From: an uncultured beta proteobacterium
GTDB taxonomy: Bacteria; Pseudomonadota; Gammaproteobacteria; Burkholderiales; Burkholderiaceae_C
Assembly (NCBI GenBank): GCA_903869595.1
Contig: CAIPZV010000008.1
Coordinates: 39,104-103,103, forward strand
Direction of reading: 5' to 3'
Length of the DNA stretch: 64,000 nucleotides
Shown here: positions 19,096-28,288 of the stretch, piece after piece
Numbering within the stretch: position 1 is the first letter of the stretch
How the letters are laid out: each line of letters starts with the position of its first letter
Position numbers and translations under genes: made by a program
Notes under the pieces: model-generated
Database searches by the model: none
The model's input: only the letters and a program-made list of their open reading frames with translations
Told to the model about the DNA's origin: nothing

Positions 19096-20397
19096 ATGAC
19101 CACTTTGCACCACTGCCGCCAATTAGATGCGGCCGACCCCTTAGGTCCCTTGCGCGCGCATTTCAGTATTCCGCCGGACACGATTTACCTGGACGGCAAT
19201 TCGCTGGGCGTCCTACCGGTGGCCGCTGCAGCCCGGGCTGCACAAGTGGTGCAGCAGGAGTGGGGCCAGGGGCTGATCCGATCTTGGAACGCGGCGGGTT
19301 GGTTTGACCTGCCGCAGCGCCTGGGCGCACGCATCGCCGCCTTGATCGGCGCCGGGGCCGAGGACGTGGTAGCGGCGGACACCACCTCGGTCAATTTGTT
19401 CAAGGTGCTGGCAAGCGCTATCCGCATTGCGCAGCATGCAGACCCGGCGCGGCGCGTCATCGTCAGTGAGCGCAGCAACTTTCCAACCGATTTGTATATT
19501 GCCCAGGGCCTGTGCCAAAGCCATGGTTGTAGCCTGCAACTCGTGGAGGCCGATGGCGTCCTGCCCGCGCTGGGGCCGCAGGTGGCGGTGCTGATGCTCA
19601 CGCATGTGAACTACCGCACCGGTGCCATGCATGACATGGCGGCCATCACCGCTGCCGCGCACGGCGCAGGCGCGCTGGTGTTGTGGGACTTGGCGCACAG
19701 TGCGGGCGCGGTACCGGTGGACTTACGCGGCGCTGATGCCGACTTTGCCGTAGGTTGCGGCTACAAATACCTGAACGGCGGACCGGGCGCACCGGCGTTT
19801 TTATGGGTGCATCCGCGCCATAGCGCGCGCAACGATCTGCCGTTTATGCAACCCCTGTCCGGCTGGTGGGGCCACGCGGCACCCTTTGCCTTTGACAGCA
19901 GCTACCGCAGCGCGCCGGGTATCAACCAGTTTTTGTGCGGCACACAGCCCATTCTTAGCCTGTCTTTGCTGGCATGCGGTCTGGATGTATTTGAAGCCGC
20001 GCAGCCCGTAGGTGGCATGGATGCGATTCGCCGCAAATCGCTGGCGCTGACTGATTTGTTCATCCACTTGATCGAAGAGCATTGCGCAGGCTTCGGGCTG
20101 GGCCTGGCCACGCCGCGTGCGCATGCAGAGCGCGGCTCGCAAGTCAGTTTGACCCTGGATAGCGAAGCCAACAACTCCGCCGCCTACGCCATGGTGCAAG
20201 CCCTGATTGCGCGCGGCGTAATAGGCGACTTTCGGGCCGGTGACGGCAAGGGCCAGGCGGACATCATGCGCTTTGGCTTTACACCTTTGTACATCGGCTT
20301 TGAAGACGTGTGGCATGCGGTCGCGCATCTGCGCGATGTGCTGCACACCGGCGCCTGGCGCGCGCCTCAATTTATGCAAAAAAATGCAGTTACTTAA
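19096..20397 (+). CDS. kynU: Kynureninase
   Basis: 433 residues; PLP enzyme splitting kynurenine to anthranilate and alanine. Motifs: [12 protein letters not shown] at the N-terminus, [12 protein letters not shown], the aspartate-containing [16 protein letters not shown], and the PLP lysine in [16 protein letters not shown] near residue 220. The family length is about 415-430. It precedes kynA by 9 bases in an operon for oxidative tryptophan breakdown. No kynurenine formamidase gene lies next to it. Confidence 0.95.
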   Translation: MTTLHHCRQLDAADPLGPLRAHFSIPPDTIYLDGNSLGVLPVAAAARAAQVVQQEWGQGLIRSWNAAGWFDLPQRLGARIAALIGAGAEDVVAADTTSVNLFKVLASAIRIAQHADPARRVIVSERSNFPTDLYIAQGLCQSHGCSLQLVEADGVLPALGPQVAVLMLTHVNYRTGAMHDMAAITAAAHGAGALVLWDLAHSAGAVPVDLRGADADFAVGCGYKYLNGGPGAPAFLWVHPRHSARNDLPFMQPLSGWWGHAAPFAFDSSYRSAPGINQFLCGTQPILSLSLLACGLDVFEAAQPVGGMDAIRRKSLALTDLFIHLIEEHCAGFGLGLATPRAHAERGSQVSLTLDSEANNSAAYAMVQALIARGVIGDFRAGDGKGQADIMRFGFTPLYIGFEDVWHAVAHLRDVLHTGAWRAPQFMQKNAVT

Positions 20398-20406
20398 AGG
20401 CTTTGT

Positions 20407-21285
20407 ATGAGCGCCTGCCCTTTCCATTCTGATACGCCACCGCCCCAAGGCAGCGCTGCCATTGTGCAGAGCGAAGCCGATGTGCAACTGGAGTTTGCAC
20501 ACAGCATGAGCTATGGCGACTACCTGTCGCTGGACGCCATCTTGGGCGCGCAGCACCCGCGCTCGCCAGACCACAACGAGATGCTGTTTATCGTACAGCA
20601 CCAGACCAGCGAGTTGTGGATGAAGCTGATGCTGCACGAGTTGCGCGCCGCCATGGCCCATATCGCCCAAGACGAATTGGGCACGGCTTTCAAAATGCTG
20701 GCCCGCGTCAGCCGCATCATGGAGCAACTGGTCCACGCCTGGGACGTGCTGGCCACCATGACGCCACCGGAATACAGCGCCATCCGCCCTTACTTAGATA
20801 GCTCTAGCGGTTTTCAGAGCTACCAGTACCGGTCCATTGAGTTTTCCTTGGGCAATAAAAACGCCGCCATGCTGCGCCCGCATGCACACCGGCCCGATGT
20901 GCTGGCGCAGGTGGAAGCGACCTACCGCAGCCCGTCCTTGTATGACGAGGCACTGCGCCTGCTGGCGCGCCGAGGCATCAGCGTGCCGGCCACGCACCTG
21001 GAGCGGGATTGGTCTCTGCCCTACCCTGCGGATGGCGGCGTGGAAGCGGCCTGGCTAGTGGTTTATCGCGACCCGCAGCGCTACTGGGATTTGTACCAAC
21101 TAGGCGAAGAACTTACCGACCTGGAAGACGCTTTTCGCCTATGGCGCTTTCGGCATGTGACCACGGTGGAACGTGTGATCGGCTTTAAGCGCGGCACCGG
21201 CGGTACCGGTGGCGTCAGCTATTTGCGCAAGATGTTAGACGTGGTGCTGTTCCCCGAAATTTGGAGCTTGCGCACGCAGCTGTAA
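20407..21285 (+). CDS. kynA: Tryptophan 2,3-dioxygenase
   Basis: 292 residues; haem dioxygenase opening the tryptophan indole ring to N-formylkynurenine. Conserved stretches: [37 protein letters not shown] (with the active-site His), [11 protein letters not shown] and the C-terminal [18 protein letters not shown]. The haem-ligating histidine is in [15 protein letters not shown]. Second gene of the kynUA operon with AAAGG ahead of its ATG. Confidence 0.97.
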   Translation: MSACPFHSDTPPPQGSAAIVQSEADVQLEFAHSMSYGDYLSLDAILGAQHPRSPDHNEMLFIVQHQTSELWMKLMLHELRAAMAHIAQDELGTAFKMLARVSRIMEQLVHAWDVLATMTPPEYSAIRPYLDSSSGFQSYQYRSIEFSLGNKNAAMLRPHAHRPDVLAQVEATYRSPSLYDEALRLLARRGISVPATHLERDWSLPYPADGGVEAAWLVVYRDPQRYWDLYQLGEELTDLEDAFRLWRFRHVTTVERVIGFKRGTGGTGGVSYLRKMLDVVLFPEIWSLRTQL

Positions 21286-21295
21286 GGCCTGCGGC

Positions 21296-22471
21296 TCACA
21301 CCCCCCGATACAACCAAGGCATATCCAAAAGACGTGTGCCCAGCCAACGCATCGCCGTATCGCGGCCCCAAGCCGTCACACCCGTGGCATGGAAAATTTC
21401 GCCATTGCGCGCTGCCCTGGCCTGCACGCGCGCATTGCGTTTCCAGCGCAGTGCGGCATAGCGCAGCAAAGCTTTGGCATCGTCCGCCGGGCCATCGTGC
21501 AGGCAGCGCGCAAGCACCGCAGCGTCTTCTATCGCCATGCCCGCGCCCTGCGCCAGATAAGGCAGCATGGGGTGGGCCGCATCGCCCAGCAAGGCAATCC
21601 GGCCAAAGGCCATGTCCTGCGGGCCGCGCAGATGCGGCAAACCATTCAAAGGCCAAAGCCGCCACTGCGCCATCGCACCCACCAATTCCTGCAAACCGCC
21701 GCAGGCCTGGGACAGGCGGGCAGACAGATCGCTGCGCAGTGCGGCTTGCTCCCATGCCTGCGGGTCAGCGGGTGCTGCACCTTCCACGATCACCACCAAG
21801 TTGAGCAACTCGCCGCTGTGCACCGGGTATTGCACCGCATGCATGGCCGGGCCCAGCCACACGGTGACGCAATCGCTGCGCAGCGCCAGCGGCAAATCCG
21901 CTTGCTTGGCCATGGCGCGGTAGGCCAAGTGGCCGCTGAAAACCGGCTGCACACCTTGGCGCAAAAAGTCGCGCACATGGCTCCACACGCCATCGGCAGC
22001 GACCAGCACATTGGCGCGGCGCTTGCGCTCGTCATCCGTGATCAGCTCGACCGCGCTCGCGTCCTGGCTGACACGCTGCGCCGCGCGCCCGAGGTGTATT
22101 TCGGTCAGGCCCTGGGCCAGCACGGCGCGGTGCAGCAAGGCATGTAAATCGATGCGGGCAATCGTGGCGTAGCGCGCACCGTAGCGCTGCAGCGCACGCG
22201 CACCCAAAGGCAGCGTGCCCAGCAAGGCACCGCTGTGGGCGCTGCGCACTTCCAGCCGCTGCGGAAAACAAGCCACCGCATCCAGCGCCGCGCCCAGCCC
22301 CCAGCCTTCTAGCAAACGCACTGCGTTAGGGCCCAGTTGCACGCCAGCCCCCACTTCGGCAAGCACCCGCTTTTTTTCAAACAACTGCGTGGCCATGCCC
22401 AGGTGCCCGCAAGCCAAAGCCGTCGCCAAACCACCGATGCCGCCACCGGCGAGCAGTATTTTTCGTTCCAT
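21296..22471 (-). CDS. FAD-dependent aromatic monooxygenase (salicylate hydroxylase-like)
   Basis: 391 residues from ATG 22471; the upstream extension of the frame lacks family similarity. The dinucleotide fold is LLAGGGIGGLATALACGHLG, followed by GAGVQLGPNAVRLLEGWGL, VLVAADGVWSHVRDFL (DG motif) and the second FAD motif GDAAHPMLPYLAQGAGMAIED. These features place it in the PHBH-type class A flavoprotein hydroxylases, near salicylate and 3-hydroxybenzoate 6-hydroxylases. It converges on kynA with 10 bases between them. A role in degrading aromatic products such as those of the kynurenine route is conceivable, but the substrate is unknown. Confidence 0.85.
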   Translation of the reverse strand: MERKILLAGGGIGGLATALACGHLGMATQLFEKKRVLAEVGAGVQLGPNAVRLLEGWGLGAALDAVACFPQRLEVRSAHSGALLGTLPLGARALQRYGARYATIARIDLHALLHRAVLAQGLTEIHLGRAAQRVSQDASAVELITDDERKRRANVLVAADGVWSHVRDFLRQGVQPVFSGHLAYRAMAKQADLPLALRSDCVTVWLGPAMHAVQYPVHSGELLNLVVIVEGAAPADPQAWEQAALRSDLSARLSQACGGLQELVGAMAQWRLWPLNGLPHLRGPQDMAFGRIALLGDAAHPMLPYLAQGAGMAIEDAAVLARCLHDGPADDAKALLRYAALRWKRNARVQARAARNGEIFHATGVTAWGRDTAMRWLGTRLLDMPWLYRGV

Positions 22472-22653
22472 GGCGGGATTGTCGTGTACCGCACATCGCC
22501 AGCCCATGAAGGGCGCCAGAGTCGGAGTTAGCGGGTTTGGCCAGCCCAAGAATCCTTTATGGCGGCGACTTGCGCCGCGCAAAGCGCGCGGTGTACCAGA
22601 CGACGTAGCTTTCGATGCGCTTCAGAACAGCCCACATGCAAGCGTGTTCCCAT

Positions 22654-22688
22654 TTTTCTATATTTAGGTTAATATATTTTCTATATTT
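22654..22688 (+). promoter_or_regulatory. Toxin-antitoxin promoter with direct repeats
   Basis: Two copies of TTTTCTATATTT (22654-22665 and 22677-22688) lie 23 bases apart in an AT-rich block just upstream of the antitoxin ribosome binding site GAAGGAG (22697-22703). Such repeats at toxin-antitoxin promoters usually serve autorepression. TATATT-like -10 hexamers overlap the repeats. Confidence 0.5.
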
Positions 22689-22711
22689 TGTTTCCTGAAG
22701 GAGCGCGGATT

Positions 22712-23182
22712 ATGGCCACTACGGCAACGACGGTCGATCATTCGACCTTGACTACCCTGGCGCAAGCCGGTGCCGTGCGTGGTGCTTGCGCAGTGGGCCA
22801 GCCGGGCGGCTGGGGCATCGTTGTCCAATATGGCAATGCCGAGCGGGCGCTTGCCGCCAAGCGCGGCGAGCTGCGGGTGTTCAAGAAATTCGATACCCTG
22901 GCCTTTTATCTCAAAAACCTTGGCATCGACCAGTTCCGCATTGACGCACGCCATTTCGATGCCCTCAAAACGGAGCCCAGCAAACGCTCTGCTACCGCCG
23001 AGCGCATGCGCGAAGCCCACGAGGCCGCAGCCTACAAAAAATGGCTTGCGCAAGAAGTCCAGGAAGCCATGGACGACCTACGTCCTAGCGTCTCCCACGC
23101 CGACGCGACCTTAAGTTGGGAAGCCAAACGCAAAGACTTGCTGGCGCGGTCGAAGGCACAACAAAAGAAAACCATGGCCTAA
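22712..23182 (+). CDS. Putative antitoxin of a ParE-type module, long form
   Basis: 156 residues from ATG 22712, with GAAGGAG ahead. The N-terminal 75 residues (GAVRGACAVGQPGGWGIVVQ, then AERALAAKRGELRVFKKFDT and LAFYLKNLGIDQFRIDARHF) form a beta/alpha domain of a type often found next to ParE/RelE toxin genes on plasmids and integrated elements. The C-terminal half (SATAERMREAHEAAAYKKWL, QEVQEAMDDLRPSVSHADA) is helical and charged, like the toxin-wrapping tail of RelB/ParD antitoxins. It ends 2 bases before the toxin gene. The antitoxin role is inferred from context. Confidence 0.7.
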   Translation: MATTATTVDHSTLTTLAQAGAVRGACAVGQPGGWGIVVQYGNAERALAAKRGELRVFKKFDTLAFYLKNLGIDQFRIDARHFDALKTEPSKRSATAERMREAHEAAAYKKWLAQEVQEAMDDLRPSVSHADATLSWEAKRKDLLARSKAQQKKTMA

Positions 23183-23184
23183 GC

Positions 23185-23454
23185 ATGCCGAACTGGAAAC
23201 AAACTGCCATCGACGATAGAGATGCCATCGTGGAGCACATTGCGCTGGACAACATCGATGCCGCCATCGAATTGGGCGATCTACTGATGGAAAAATCGAC
23301 GGTACTAGACCAGCATCCCATACTAGGGCGGGTGGGCCGCATCAAGGGCACCCGCGAGTTGGTGGTGCATCCCAACTACATTCTGATTTATCGCATCCTT
23401 GATGGCAGAGCAGAAATTCTGCGCGTCAAGCACGCTGCGCAGCAATATCCTTGA
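23185..23454 (+). CDS. ParE/RelE-family toxin
   Basis: 89 residues from ATG 23185. Family features are KQTAIDDRDAIVEHIALDNI in the N-terminal helices, HPILGRVGRIKGTRELVVHP, NYILIYRILDGRAEILRVKH and the C-terminal AAQQYP. These are the core strands of the ParE/RelE fold. ParE proteins poison gyrase and RelE proteins cleave mRNA; the sequence alone does not settle which. Co-transcribed with the preceding antitoxin gene. Confidence 0.88.
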   Translation: MPNWKQTAIDDRDAIVEHIALDNIDAAIELGDLLMEKSTVLDQHPILGRVGRIKGTRELVVHPNYILIYRILDGRAEILRVKHAAQQYP

Positions 23455-23473
23455 CGTCATGCATGCGGCCAAA

Positions 23474-23565
23474 CCCGTCATTGCAAGCGCAGCGACGCAA
23501 TCCATTTTGCTTGCCAATCAACCACTTATGGATCGCCGCGTCGCTGCGCTCCTGGCGATGACGGG
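23474..23565. repeat. REP-like palindromic element, full copy
   Basis: A 92-bp element whose ends are inverted copies: CCCGTCATTGCAAGCGCAGC on the left and the complement of CCCGTCATCGCCAGGAGCGC on the right. It fills the gap between the convergent toxin and xylB genes, the usual place for such elements. The same family occurs at 58741-58827 and, as a half element, at 4199-4226. Confidence 0.75.
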
Positions 23566-23592
23566 CTAATGGATAGCGCCCAGCGCCAGGGC

Positions 23593-25059
23593 CTAAAAGT
23601 GCGCTTGCAAAGCCGGGTACATAGCGCGAAAGCGGGCGTAGCGCGGGGCCAGCAGATCGGCTTGCGCAGCATCCGGGGTAAAGGTGGCGCTGGCGGGCAG
23701 CGCGGTGCAGACCTCGGCCTCGCTGGCGCCCAGTGCCATCCACGCTAAGCGCGCGGCGCCCAGTGCCGCAGCGGCTTCGGCCCCTGCGGGGCGCTGCAAG
23801 CGGCGCTGCAAAGCGCTAGCCAGCAGTTGCGCCCAGGTATCGCTGCGGGCGCCGCCGCCCACCAAGTGCAGCGCCGGTGCGCCCTGCCCTGGCCCTTGCG
23901 GACACATGGCGGCCTGCCCGTCCATCAATCCAAAAGCCACGCCTTCCATAACGGCGTAGGCCAGGTCGGCCACGCCGTGTTCGCTGCGCAGGCCAACAAA
24001 GCTGCCGCTGGCCTGCGGGTTGTTGTGTGGCGTGCGTTCGCCACTTAAGTAGGGCAAAAACAGGGGGGCCCGTGCCCGTTGCGCGGGGCTAAGCGCCTGT
24101 ACTGCCTGCGCCAGTTGGGCTTCGTTAGCGCTGCCGGTGATCTGCGTCATCCAGCCAAACGCGCTGGCCGCGCTGAGCATGACCGACATCTGGTGCCAGC
24201 GCCCGGGCAGCGCATGGGCAAACGCATGCACTGCCAGTTCGGGCGCGGCCTGGTAGGCATCGCCCGCCAAAAACACCACGCCCGAGGTGCCCAAGGACAC
24301 AAAGCCCTCACCCGGCCGGGTGGCGCCCACGCCGACGGCGCTGGCCGCGTTATCACCGCCGCCACCCGCCACAATGACGCTGGCGGACAAACCCCAGCGC
24401 TGCGCCAAGGCCGGCAATAAGGTGCCGCGCGATTGGCTACCTTCAATCAGGCGCGGCATATGCGAAAGCGTCAGGCCGCAGGCTTGCAGCATGGCGGGGC
24501 TCCAGGCCCGCGCCGCCACGTCCAGCCATAGGGTGCCCGCAGCGTCAGACATTTCGCTCACCGCTTCGCCTGTTAGCTGCAAACCCAGCCAGTCTTTGGG
24601 CAACAAGACGCTGCGGGTTTGGGCAAACAGCGCGGGCTCGTGCTCGCGCATCCACAACAGCTTGGGCGCGGTAAAGCCGGGCATGGCCAGGTTGCCGGTG
24701 ATTGCGCGGGACTGCGGCGCTGCGGCTTCCAGCGCCAGGCATTGCGCGCCGGAGCGTCCGTCGTTCCACAAAATAGCGGGGCGCACAACTTGGTTGTGCG
24801 CATCCAGCGCCACGGCGCCGTGCATTTGGCCAGACAGGCCTATGGCTTGAATGCTGGGCCACAGCGCCGGATGCTGCGCGCGCATCTGCGACACGGCCTG
24901 CTCCACCGCCAGCCACCAGGCCTGCGGGTCTTGCTCGCTCCAGCTGGGGTGCGGGCGTTGCAGCGTCAGCGGCGCGTCGGCAACGGCGCGGATCTGGTGC
25001 GCATCGTCCAGCAGCAATAGCTTGATGGCCGAGGTACCTAGGTCGATGCCAAGAAACAT
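23593..25059 (-). CDS. xylB: Xylulokinase
   Basis: 488 residues of the FGGY kinase family. Motifs: FLGIDLGTSAIKLLLLDD (phosphate 1), IGLSGQMHGAV, PAILWNDGRSGAQC, GFVSLGTSGVVFLAG and LVGGGARSDTWAQLLASAL in the C-terminal domain. It phosphorylates D-xylulose to xylulose 5-phosphate. It is the last gene of the polyol operon, 6 bases after the AraC regulator gene, and handles the ketose made by the arabinitol-type dehydrogenase. Confidence 0.95.
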   Translation of the reverse strand: MFLGIDLGTSAIKLLLLDDAHQIRAVADAPLTLQRPHPSWSEQDPQAWWLAVEQAVSQMRAQHPALWPSIQAIGLSGQMHGAVALDAHNQVVRPAILWNDGRSGAQCLALEAAAPQSRAITGNLAMPGFTAPKLLWMREHEPALFAQTRSVLLPKDWLGLQLTGEAVSEMSDAAGTLWLDVAARAWSPAMLQACGLTLSHMPRLIEGSQSRGTLLPALAQRWGLSASVIVAGGGGDNAASAVGVGATRPGEGFVSLGTSGVVFLAGDAYQAAPELAVHAFAHALPGRWHQMSVMLSAASAFGWMTQITGSANEAQLAQAVQALSPAQRARAPLFLPYLSGERTPHNNPQASGSFVGLRSEHGVADLAYAVMEGVAFGLMDGQAAMCPQGPGQGAPALHLVGGGARSDTWAQLLASALQRRLQRPAGAEAAAALGAARLAWMALGASEAEVCTALPASATFTPDAAQADLLAPRYARFRAMYPALQAHF

Positions 25060-25065
25060 AGCGGT

Positions 25066-26004
25066 TTATTGCACCAAGCCAAAGCGCGTGGCCACCTGGC
25101 GGCGGTATTCGCGGGGCGTCATGCCTTTGATATCCAAAAAGCGGCGGTTGAAATTGGCCATATTGTTAAAGCCCACATCAAAACCGATGCGGGTAATCGG
25201 ATGGTCGGACTCCATCAGCAACTGGCAGGCGCGGTTGATGCGCACATGGTTGACAAAGTCGGTAAAGGTATTGCCCGTGGCGCGGCGGAAGAAGCGGCTA
25301 AAGCGGCTCTCGCTCATACCAAATTCTTGGGCCAGCATGCCCACCGAAATATCTTCCGAAAGCTTGTCAGTAATGCGGCTGAGGATGGCGTTGATCTGGT
25401 CCAGCTGCGCGTCGTTGTCCACGCTTTGTAATTGGGCGTTGGACAAGAGCCGGTAGTCTTTGCAATGCGCCAGCATATTGAGAAATTCGCAAAACGCACC
25501 CAAACGGCCCAAGCCTTGCGAGGCTTTGACGCGGCGCCAGTGCTGCACCGCTTGCGGATAGACATCAAAAAACTCGATGCCATTTTTGGCGCGCTCCAGC
25601 AAGGGCAAGACGGCGCGCATTTCCGGGATATGGCGGCTGGCTTCTTCTATGGGCTCGTGCGGAAACTGAATCACGAGATCGCGCTCGGCCACGCCGCCTT
25701 CGGGCAAGTCCATGCTGACCCAGTTGTGCGGCAAGCGCGGCCCGGTCAACACCAAATGGCCAGGCTGGAACTGGCCGATCCAGTCGCCCACAAAGGCTTT
25801 GCCCGAGGTGGCGGTAATCAGGTGAAGCTCGTATTCGTCGTGGTAATGCCAGCGCGCCAGCGGCGTGGGAAAGCCATGCGCCAGGCAGCGGATGATGCCT
25901 ACCTCGTCCGGCGACTCATAGCCCAGTGCTTTGGAGCGTGTGTGATCCTGCTCCAGCTCGGGCTTGGTTTGGCGGGGACTGAGCGCAGCGCGGGTGGTGG
26001 GCAT
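25066..26004 (-). CDS. AraC-family transcriptional regulator of the polyol operon
   Basis: 312 residues. The N-terminal cupin-like sensor (HGFPTPLARWHYHDEYELHL) is followed by a C-terminal double helix-turn-helix (VGMLAQEFGMSESRFSRFFR, then RINRACQLLMESDHPITRIG and FDVGFNNMANFNRRFLD). Its place inside the operon, between the SDR and xylB, suggests it senses the polyol and activates the promoter ahead of the binding-protein gene. It is separated from the SDR gene by 68 bases that could hold a secondary promoter. Confidence 0.9.
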   Translation of the reverse strand: MPTTRAALSPRQTKPELEQDHTRSKALGYESPDEVGIIRCLAHGFPTPLARWHYHDEYELHLITATSGKAFVGDWIGQFQPGHLVLTGPRLPHNWVSMDLPEGGVAERDLVIQFPHEPIEEASRHIPEMRAVLPLLERAKNGIEFFDVYPQAVQHWRRVKASQGLGRLGAFCEFLNMLAHCKDYRLLSNAQLQSVDNDAQLDQINAILSRITDKLSEDISVGMLAQEFGMSESRFSRFFRRATGNTFTDFVNHVRINRACQLLMESDHPITRIGFDVGFNNMANFNRRFLDIKGMTPREYRRQVATRFGLVQ

Positions 26005-26072
26005 ACCGGGATAAAAGTTATTGACAGTTCATCAAAAGTGGCGCACCAGTGCAAAGGCAAGGCAGGCGCGCC

Positions 26073-26861
26073 TTAGGACATCACGTTGCCGCCATCGACA
26101 TTGAGGGTTTGCGCCGTAATGTAAGCGGCCTCGTCGCTGGCCAGAAACACGGCCGCACCGCAAATATCGGTCGGGTCGCCCATATAGCCTAGCGGTACGG
26201 CCTCGCCCACGCGCTTTTTCTTTTCGCCAATCGGCAGGTTTTCGTAGCGGGCAAACAAGGCATCCACATTGGCCCACATGGGGGTGGCAATCACGCCGGG
26301 CGCAATGCCGTTGACGCGGATTTTGTGCGGCGCCATCGCCAGCGCGGCACTTTGGGTGTAGCTGATGATGGCGGCTTTGCTGGCGCAGTAGTGCGACACC
26401 AAAGCCTCGCCGCGTCGCCCGGCCTGGCTGGCCATATTGATAACCGCAGCGCCTGGGGTTTGGGCCGACACCATATGCGCCAGCACTTTTTGCATCACAA
26501 AGAAAGCGCCTTTTACGTTGACCGCAAACAGCTTGTCGTACATGGCCTCGTCGCTTTCCAGCAATGGGGCCATGTCAAAAATTGCAGCATTGTTGAACAA
26601 GGTAGTGACGGGGCCAAAGCGCCCGCTGGCCTGGGCGATCAGTGCGTCGATAGAGGACATGGAGCGCACATCGGTGGGCACGTAGTGCAGGCTGTCGGGA
26701 AAGGCGTGCATCAGCGTGGCTAACTCGGGGGTAGGCTGGGGGTGGATGTCGGCTACCGTGCAGCGCGCGCCATGGTGCAGATAGTCGTTCGCCACTGCCA
26801 GCCCGATGCCGCCGGCGGCGCCGGTGAGGATGGCGTTTTTGGTTTGCAATCGCGTGCTCAT
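26073..26861 (-). CDS. SDR-family polyol dehydrogenase
   Basis: 262 residues, classical short-chain dehydrogenase: cofactor loop TGAAGGIGLA, Asp-containing VADIHP favouring NAD, FNNAA, catalytic SHYCASK (Tyr-x3-Lys), and C-terminal LNVDGGNVMS. The context (sugar-alcohol ABC transporter, mannitol-type dehydrogenase, xylulokinase) points to a sorbitol/L-iditol or xylitol-type dehydrogenase such as SmoS; the exact substrate is unresolved. Its start overlaps the stop of the preceding gene by 4 bases. Confidence 0.88.
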   Translation of the reverse strand: MSTRLQTKNAILTGAAGGIGLAVANDYLHHGARCTVADIHPQPTPELATLMHAFPDSLHYVPTDVRSMSSIDALIAQASGRFGPVTTLFNNAAIFDMAPLLESDEAMYDKLFAVNVKGAFFVMQKVLAHMVSAQTPGAAVINMASQAGRRGEALVSHYCASKAAIISYTQSAALAMAPHKIRVNGIAPGVIATPMWANVDALFARYENLPIGEKKKRVGEAVPLGYMGDPTDICGAAVFLASDEAAYITAQTLNVDGGNVMS

Positions 26862-28273
26862 GCTGTGTGTCCTTGTACAAAATTGTCAATCCGTTGGCTT
26901 GCCAGCCGCAGCGCGGCCAGCAAGCGTGCGTCTGAGGCCAAATCTCCCCACAGCACGGTATCTGCTGCAAACGCGGCCACCGGGTCGGGTGCCTGGCACA
27001 TAGCGTGCGCGCTGGCCGGGTCCATGGCCTGGTCTTGGTAGGTGTAGGGAATTTGCCCGGCGTGCCAGCGCTGCAAATAGGCCAAAAACAAAGCAGGCAA
27101 CATCGCGACGCTGGCTATCGACTCGCCGCGCGCCAGGCGCTCGCGAAACGTGGGCGCAATAAAGCCGGGTATTTTGGAAAAACCGTCCATGGCCACGCGC
27201 TGGTTGGTGTCGGCAATCGCCGGGTTGCCAAAACGGTCTAGCACCACGTCGCGGTAAGCGGCCAAATCAATAGGGCTGGGATGTTCGGGCGTGTTGAGCA
27301 CGGGTATCACGTCGTCTGTGACATAGTCGAAAGCCATTTGGCGGATGCGCGCATCGTGCGTGCCTTCGTGGATGTAGGTGTAACCCAGCAGCGTGCCGGC
27401 CCAGGCGATGCAGCTATGGGTGGCGTTGAGCAAACGAATCTTGGCCTCTTCGTAGGCCTGCACCGAGCCAACCATTTCTACGCCCACGGTTTCCCATGCG
27501 GGGCGCCCGGCGATGAAGTCGTCTTCAATCACCCACTGGATAAAGCTCTCACCCATGACGGCTGCCGGGTCGTCCACGCCGGTGGCGGCTAGCACCCGCT
27601 GGCGCACGGCGGGCGTGGGCCGGGGGGTGATACGGTCCACCATGGCATTGGGGCTGCTGGTGTGGGCGGACACCCAATCGCGCAGCGCGCTATCTCCTAG
27701 AAGTTCGATAAATTGCAAGAGCCCGCTGCGGGCGCGCTCGCCGTTGTGGCGCAGGTTATCGCAGTTAAGCAGCGTGACCGGGCCAGCGCCACCTTGCATG
27801 CGCGCGCGCAAAAAACCGCACAAAGCACCGTAAATCGTGCTGCCCGCGCGCCCAGCGCGCAAAGCGTCCAAGTCGGCCTGCAAATCGGCAAAGCTCAAGT
27901 CCAATGTGCCCGTCGCATCCAGGTAATAACCCGCTTCTGTGACGGTAAAAGAAATGATCCGCGTGGCTGCGCTGGCGCCCACGGCCAGCAGTCCTGTGAG
28001 GTTTGCGTCCCAGGGCAGCACTTGCGCGATGGCAGTGATACGCGTGTAGCTATATGCGCCTTGGGGCGTTACTGTTTCCAGTGTGTAAGCGCCTTGCTGC
28101 TGCGCCAGCGCGGCCATGGTCTCGGGCATGTCGGGGCGGATATTGCCCGCTGCCAAAGTCCAGCGGCGGTCGCCGCTTTGCTGCAATTGGTGCAGGTACA
28201 GCGCCTGGTGCGCGCGGTGGAAAGAGCCCAGCCCCAAATGGAGCATGGTCAAGGTGGAAGTGTCTGCGGTCAT
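26858..28273 (-). CDS. dalD: D-arabinitol 4-dehydrogenase / mannitol dehydrogenase family
   Basis: 471 residues of the long-chain (polyol-specific) dehydrogenase family. N-terminal LHLGLGSFHRAHQALYLHQL is the NAD-binding motif. IISFTVTEAGYYLD, LLNCDNLRHNGER, and the catalytic region with MVDRITPRPT and the lysine-containing IRLLNATHSCIAWAGTLLGY follow. Overall it resembles DalD (D-arabinitol to D-xylulose) more than mannitol 2-dehydrogenase from memory of those sequences, and the co-operonic xylulokinase supports that. Mannitol, sorbitol or arabinitol could all be accepted. Confidence 0.83.
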   Translation of the reverse strand: MTADTSTLTMLHLGLGSFHRAHQALYLHQLQQSGDRRWTLAAGNIRPDMPETMAALAQQQGAYTLETVTPQGAYSYTRITAIAQVLPWDANLTGLLAVGASAATRIISFTVTEAGYYLDATGTLDLSFADLQADLDALRAGRAGSTIYGALCGFLRARMQGGAGPVTLLNCDNLRHNGERARSGLLQFIELLGDSALRDWVSAHTSSPNAMVDRITPRPTPAVRQRVLAATGVDDPAAVMGESFIQWVIEDDFIAGRPAWETVGVEMVGSVQAYEEAKIRLLNATHSCIAWAGTLLGYTYIHEGTHDARIRQMAFDYVTDDVIPVLNTPEHPSPIDLAAYRDVVLDRFGNPAIADTNQRVAMDGFSKIPGFIAPTFRERLARGESIASVAMLPALFLAYLQRWHAGQIPYTYQDQAMDPASAHAMCQAPDPVAAFAADTVLWGDLASDARLLAALRLASQRIDNFVQGHTA

Positions 28274-28288
28274 GGTGAATACGAAAAA

